Assembly: GCA_035430965.1 (NCBI GenBank)
Contig: DAOMHQ010000002.1
Coordinates: forward strand, 4,316 to 68,315
Direction of reading: 5' to 3'
Length of the DNA stretch: 64,000 nucleotides
Origin: JAKPRU01 sp029568995
GTDB lineage: Bacteria > Hinthialibacterota > Hinthialibacteria > Hinthialibacterales > JAKPRU01
Below the pieces are notes generated by a model. The model made no database searches. It saw only the letters and a list, made by a program, of their open reading frames with translations, and was not told where the DNA came from. Made by a program: the position numbers and the translations under genes. This document shows positions 62,434-64,000 of the stretch, piece by piece; position 1 is the stretch's first letter, and each line of letters begins with the position of its first letter.

Positions 62434-64000
62434 ATGAATTCATCCGGAATGGAAAATGAAAATCAGTGGGCCGAAGTGGATCGCATCTGCCGCATCAGGC
62501 ATCCGCACCTTCTTCCCCTGGATCCGAAGGAAATCGCATTGACGGAATTGGTCGATCTTGACTCGTTTCCTTTCGATCCGTCGGACGGTCAGGAGATTGA
62601 AAGCCTCTGGATGGAAGGGTGTGGCCTGTTACTTCTGTTCGATCCGCCGGGAGGCCTGATTGCCTGGGTATGTGAACAGGTGGTGCGCTGCAAGGACAAA
62701 ATGGTGGTGTTCATCCTGCGAGATCGCGCCCGACTGCTCCGTACGATCCCGTCTGTATGGAAAAAAGGATGGCTGGATGTGCCGGGGATTCATTGGGCGG
62801 ATGGCGAGACTCTCGGATCGCATCTTCAGCAGATTTTTCTCGGTAATTCGCTGATTCTTTATCGACCGGAGTGGGTCCGGCATTCCATTTCCATTGAGGC
62901 CGAGCCTTCCGCCTGGGGACACCTGGATAGAGAAAGTGAGACTTTCAGTTCGTGGTTCGTGGAACAACGCGAGGCTCACAACCGGCGTTTTGCGGCAATG
63001 CGCGATCCAATGAAAGGAACCGTTCGAGTGTGGGGGTATGCGCTGACCGGTTCAGGCGCGTACATCCACGGTCCCATGTTGGCGGCTCTGGGCAGGGGAT
63101 TCCAAGAAGCAGCCATGGAGGCCGAAATTTGTTTGGCTGAATCACATGACCCGGCGATTTCCTGCCGCCTGCTGGATAGTCTGACTCGTTACAGACCGAA
63201 TTTTTTTCTCTGTCTGAATGCACCCATCGGGGAATCCTACGGTCGTTTCCTGAATCCCGACGAGGCGGCAACGCTTCCGCAGACGCGATTGGTCTGGCTG
63301 GTGGATCACCCCCGGTTCACGGTACACGGGAAGTTCGACGCTCGGGATGTGGTGTGGATCTCAGATGATTCGTATTCTGAGACCGTGCGATCCATGGGGG
63401 CGGAAAGAGTATTCTTCGCACCACCTGCCGCCGATCTCGATGGTCCGGGTCGGATTCGGGAAGAGTTGCGCTGTCCGGTCGCTTTCGTCGGGATTTACCA
63501 CGATACGCAGAGTTTTCTGGATGCCTTCGCGCCATGGACACGGGATCTCGTGGAAGAGTTTGTCGAGCAGATGTCATCCGGCGCTGATCCGCTCGCGAAG
63601 CATGGATTCCTGGAGAATGCTCCCCAGGAGGACCTGGAACGGAGCCGCCCGGTTTTTGAGGAGTTCTGTCGTCGTCTGGGGAAAGTATTCGGAGATGACG
63701 AAACCATGCTGCTGTTCGTGGCCTCGGTAGTCGCGAGTTCCCGTAAACGCGCTGAGATCGTTCGCGCGCTGATTCCGTATGGTATTCGAGTTTACGGGAA
63801 TGAGGCGTGGTTTTCCGTGCTGGGAGAGATGACCGGCGAGTGTTTTCGTGGGCAGGCGCATCGCGACGATCTGGCGGATCTCTACATATCTGCGGAAATC
63901 AATGTCAATTGTCACAGCCCGCAGTTGCCGCGCGCTCTGAATGTTCGGGATTTCAACGTTCCAATGGCCGGAGGATGCCTGCTGACGGATGGCGTGGCCG
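62434..64000 (+). CDS. CgeB-type glycosyltransferase, partial (runs off the end)
   Basis: The frame is open from ATG 62434 to the end of the window (522 codons) without a stop. The region from about 190 shows CgeB features: RVWGYALTGSGAYIHGPMLAALG and LTRYRPNFFLCLNAP, then VWLVDHPRFTVHG and CPVAFVGIYHD. A nucleotide-sugar-site segment follows near the end (LYISAEINVNCHSP and NVPMAGGCLLTDGVA). Comparable positions occur in the 643-residue protein at 13450-15381, so the genome has at least two such enzymes. The upstream site GAAGGATACC precedes the start with a 12-base gap. Confidence 0.7.
   Translation, partial: MNSSGMENENQWAEVDRICRIRHPHLLPLDPKEIALTELVDLDSFPFDPSDGQEIESLWMEGCGLLLLFDPPGGLIAWVCEQVVRCKDKMVVFILRDRARLLRTIPSVWKKGWLDVPGIHWADGETLGSHLQQIFLGNSLILYRPEWVRHSISIEAEPSAWGHLDRESETFSSWFVEQREAHNRRFAAMRDPMKGTVRVWGYALTGSGAYIHGPMLAALGRGFQEAAMEAEICLAESHDPAISCRLLDSLTRYRPNFFLCLNAPIGESYGRFLNPDEAATLPQTRLVWLVDHPRFTVHGKFDARDVVWISDDSYSETVRSMGAERVFFAPPAADLDGPGRIREELRCPVAFVGIYHDTQSFLDAFAPWTRDLVEEFVEQMSSGADPLAKHGFLENAPQEDLERSRPVFEEFCRRLGKVFGDDETMLLFVASVVASSRKRAEIVRALIPYGIRVYGNEAWFSVLGEMTGECFRGQAHRDDLADLYISAEINVNCHSPQLPRALNVRDFNVPMAGGCLLTDGVA

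Noticed and set aside
1..64000. CRISPR arrays or rRNA
   Set aside because: No regularly spaced direct repeats with spacers and no rRNA-like stretches were seen in the window.

Overview
The window looks like chromosomal DNA of a free-living Gram-negative bacterium with an unusually large secretome. Evidence is a class of secreted proteins carrying Thr-Pro-rich linkers, a dockerin-like tail, a type IV pilin-like pseudopilin, Tat-exported proteins, a CotH/lamin-tail protein and a B12-dependent ribonucleotide reductase. This combination is what I associate with candidate phyla such as Sumerlaeota/Hydrogenedentota or the PVC fringe. That placement is an inference from style, not from a marker gene. 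Three runs of exactly 100 N (30362-30461, 47109-47208, 59504-59603) mark scaffold gaps, so this is a draft, probably metagenomic, assembly.

Layout. 1-4020: SGNH hydrolase and pseudopilin, a polytopic membrane protein behind a promoter with a palindromic operator-like site, and an overlapping MNT/HEPN toxin-antitoxin pair. 4099-8628: Tat-exported apiosidase-like glycosidase and a secreted HExxH metallopeptidase with a P-domain. 8833-9824: thiS-thiG for the thiazole half of thiamine. 9892-16047: a protein with three zinc-finger-like motifs, a secreted beta-propeller, a CgeB-type glycosyltransferase with a small membrane protein, and a DUF2914 protein. 16547-19930: ftsK and a convergent membrane glycosyltransferase.

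20089-28750 is a compact co-directional island of 13 phage-type genes: coiled-coil protein, decoration protein, HK97-type capsid, connector, distal tail, cysteine-motif protein, fibre genes, a holin-like protein and an M15-like lysin. No terminase, portal, tail tube, tape measure or integrase is visible. Its largest fibre protein has a Sec signal and a Thr-Pro tail like the host secretome, which makes this the best candidate for an undescribed domesticated system.

28881-31356 holds nrdJ with two NrdR-like boxes spaced 16 bp apart, a strong sigma-70 promoter and a terminator-like hairpin in its leader. 31456-32950: a methyltransferase and glycosyltransferase pair. 33114-39973: two tandem paralogous secreted glycosidase-like proteins, a Tat DUF362 protein and a small periplasmic protein. 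A tRNA-Arg(TCT) follows at 40126.

40749-60671 is a surface/secretome block: CotH protein, a relict fragment of a peptidase gene, a giant subtilase with two beta-helix modules, a propeller protein with a large helical insert, a glycosidase-like protein, an FG-GAP protein, a Thr-Pro linker protein and a dockerin-like protein. The window closes with trpF, a coiled-coil protein and a second CgeB-type glycosyltransferase that runs off the end. Short palindromic repeats are scattered between genes, often right after stop codons.
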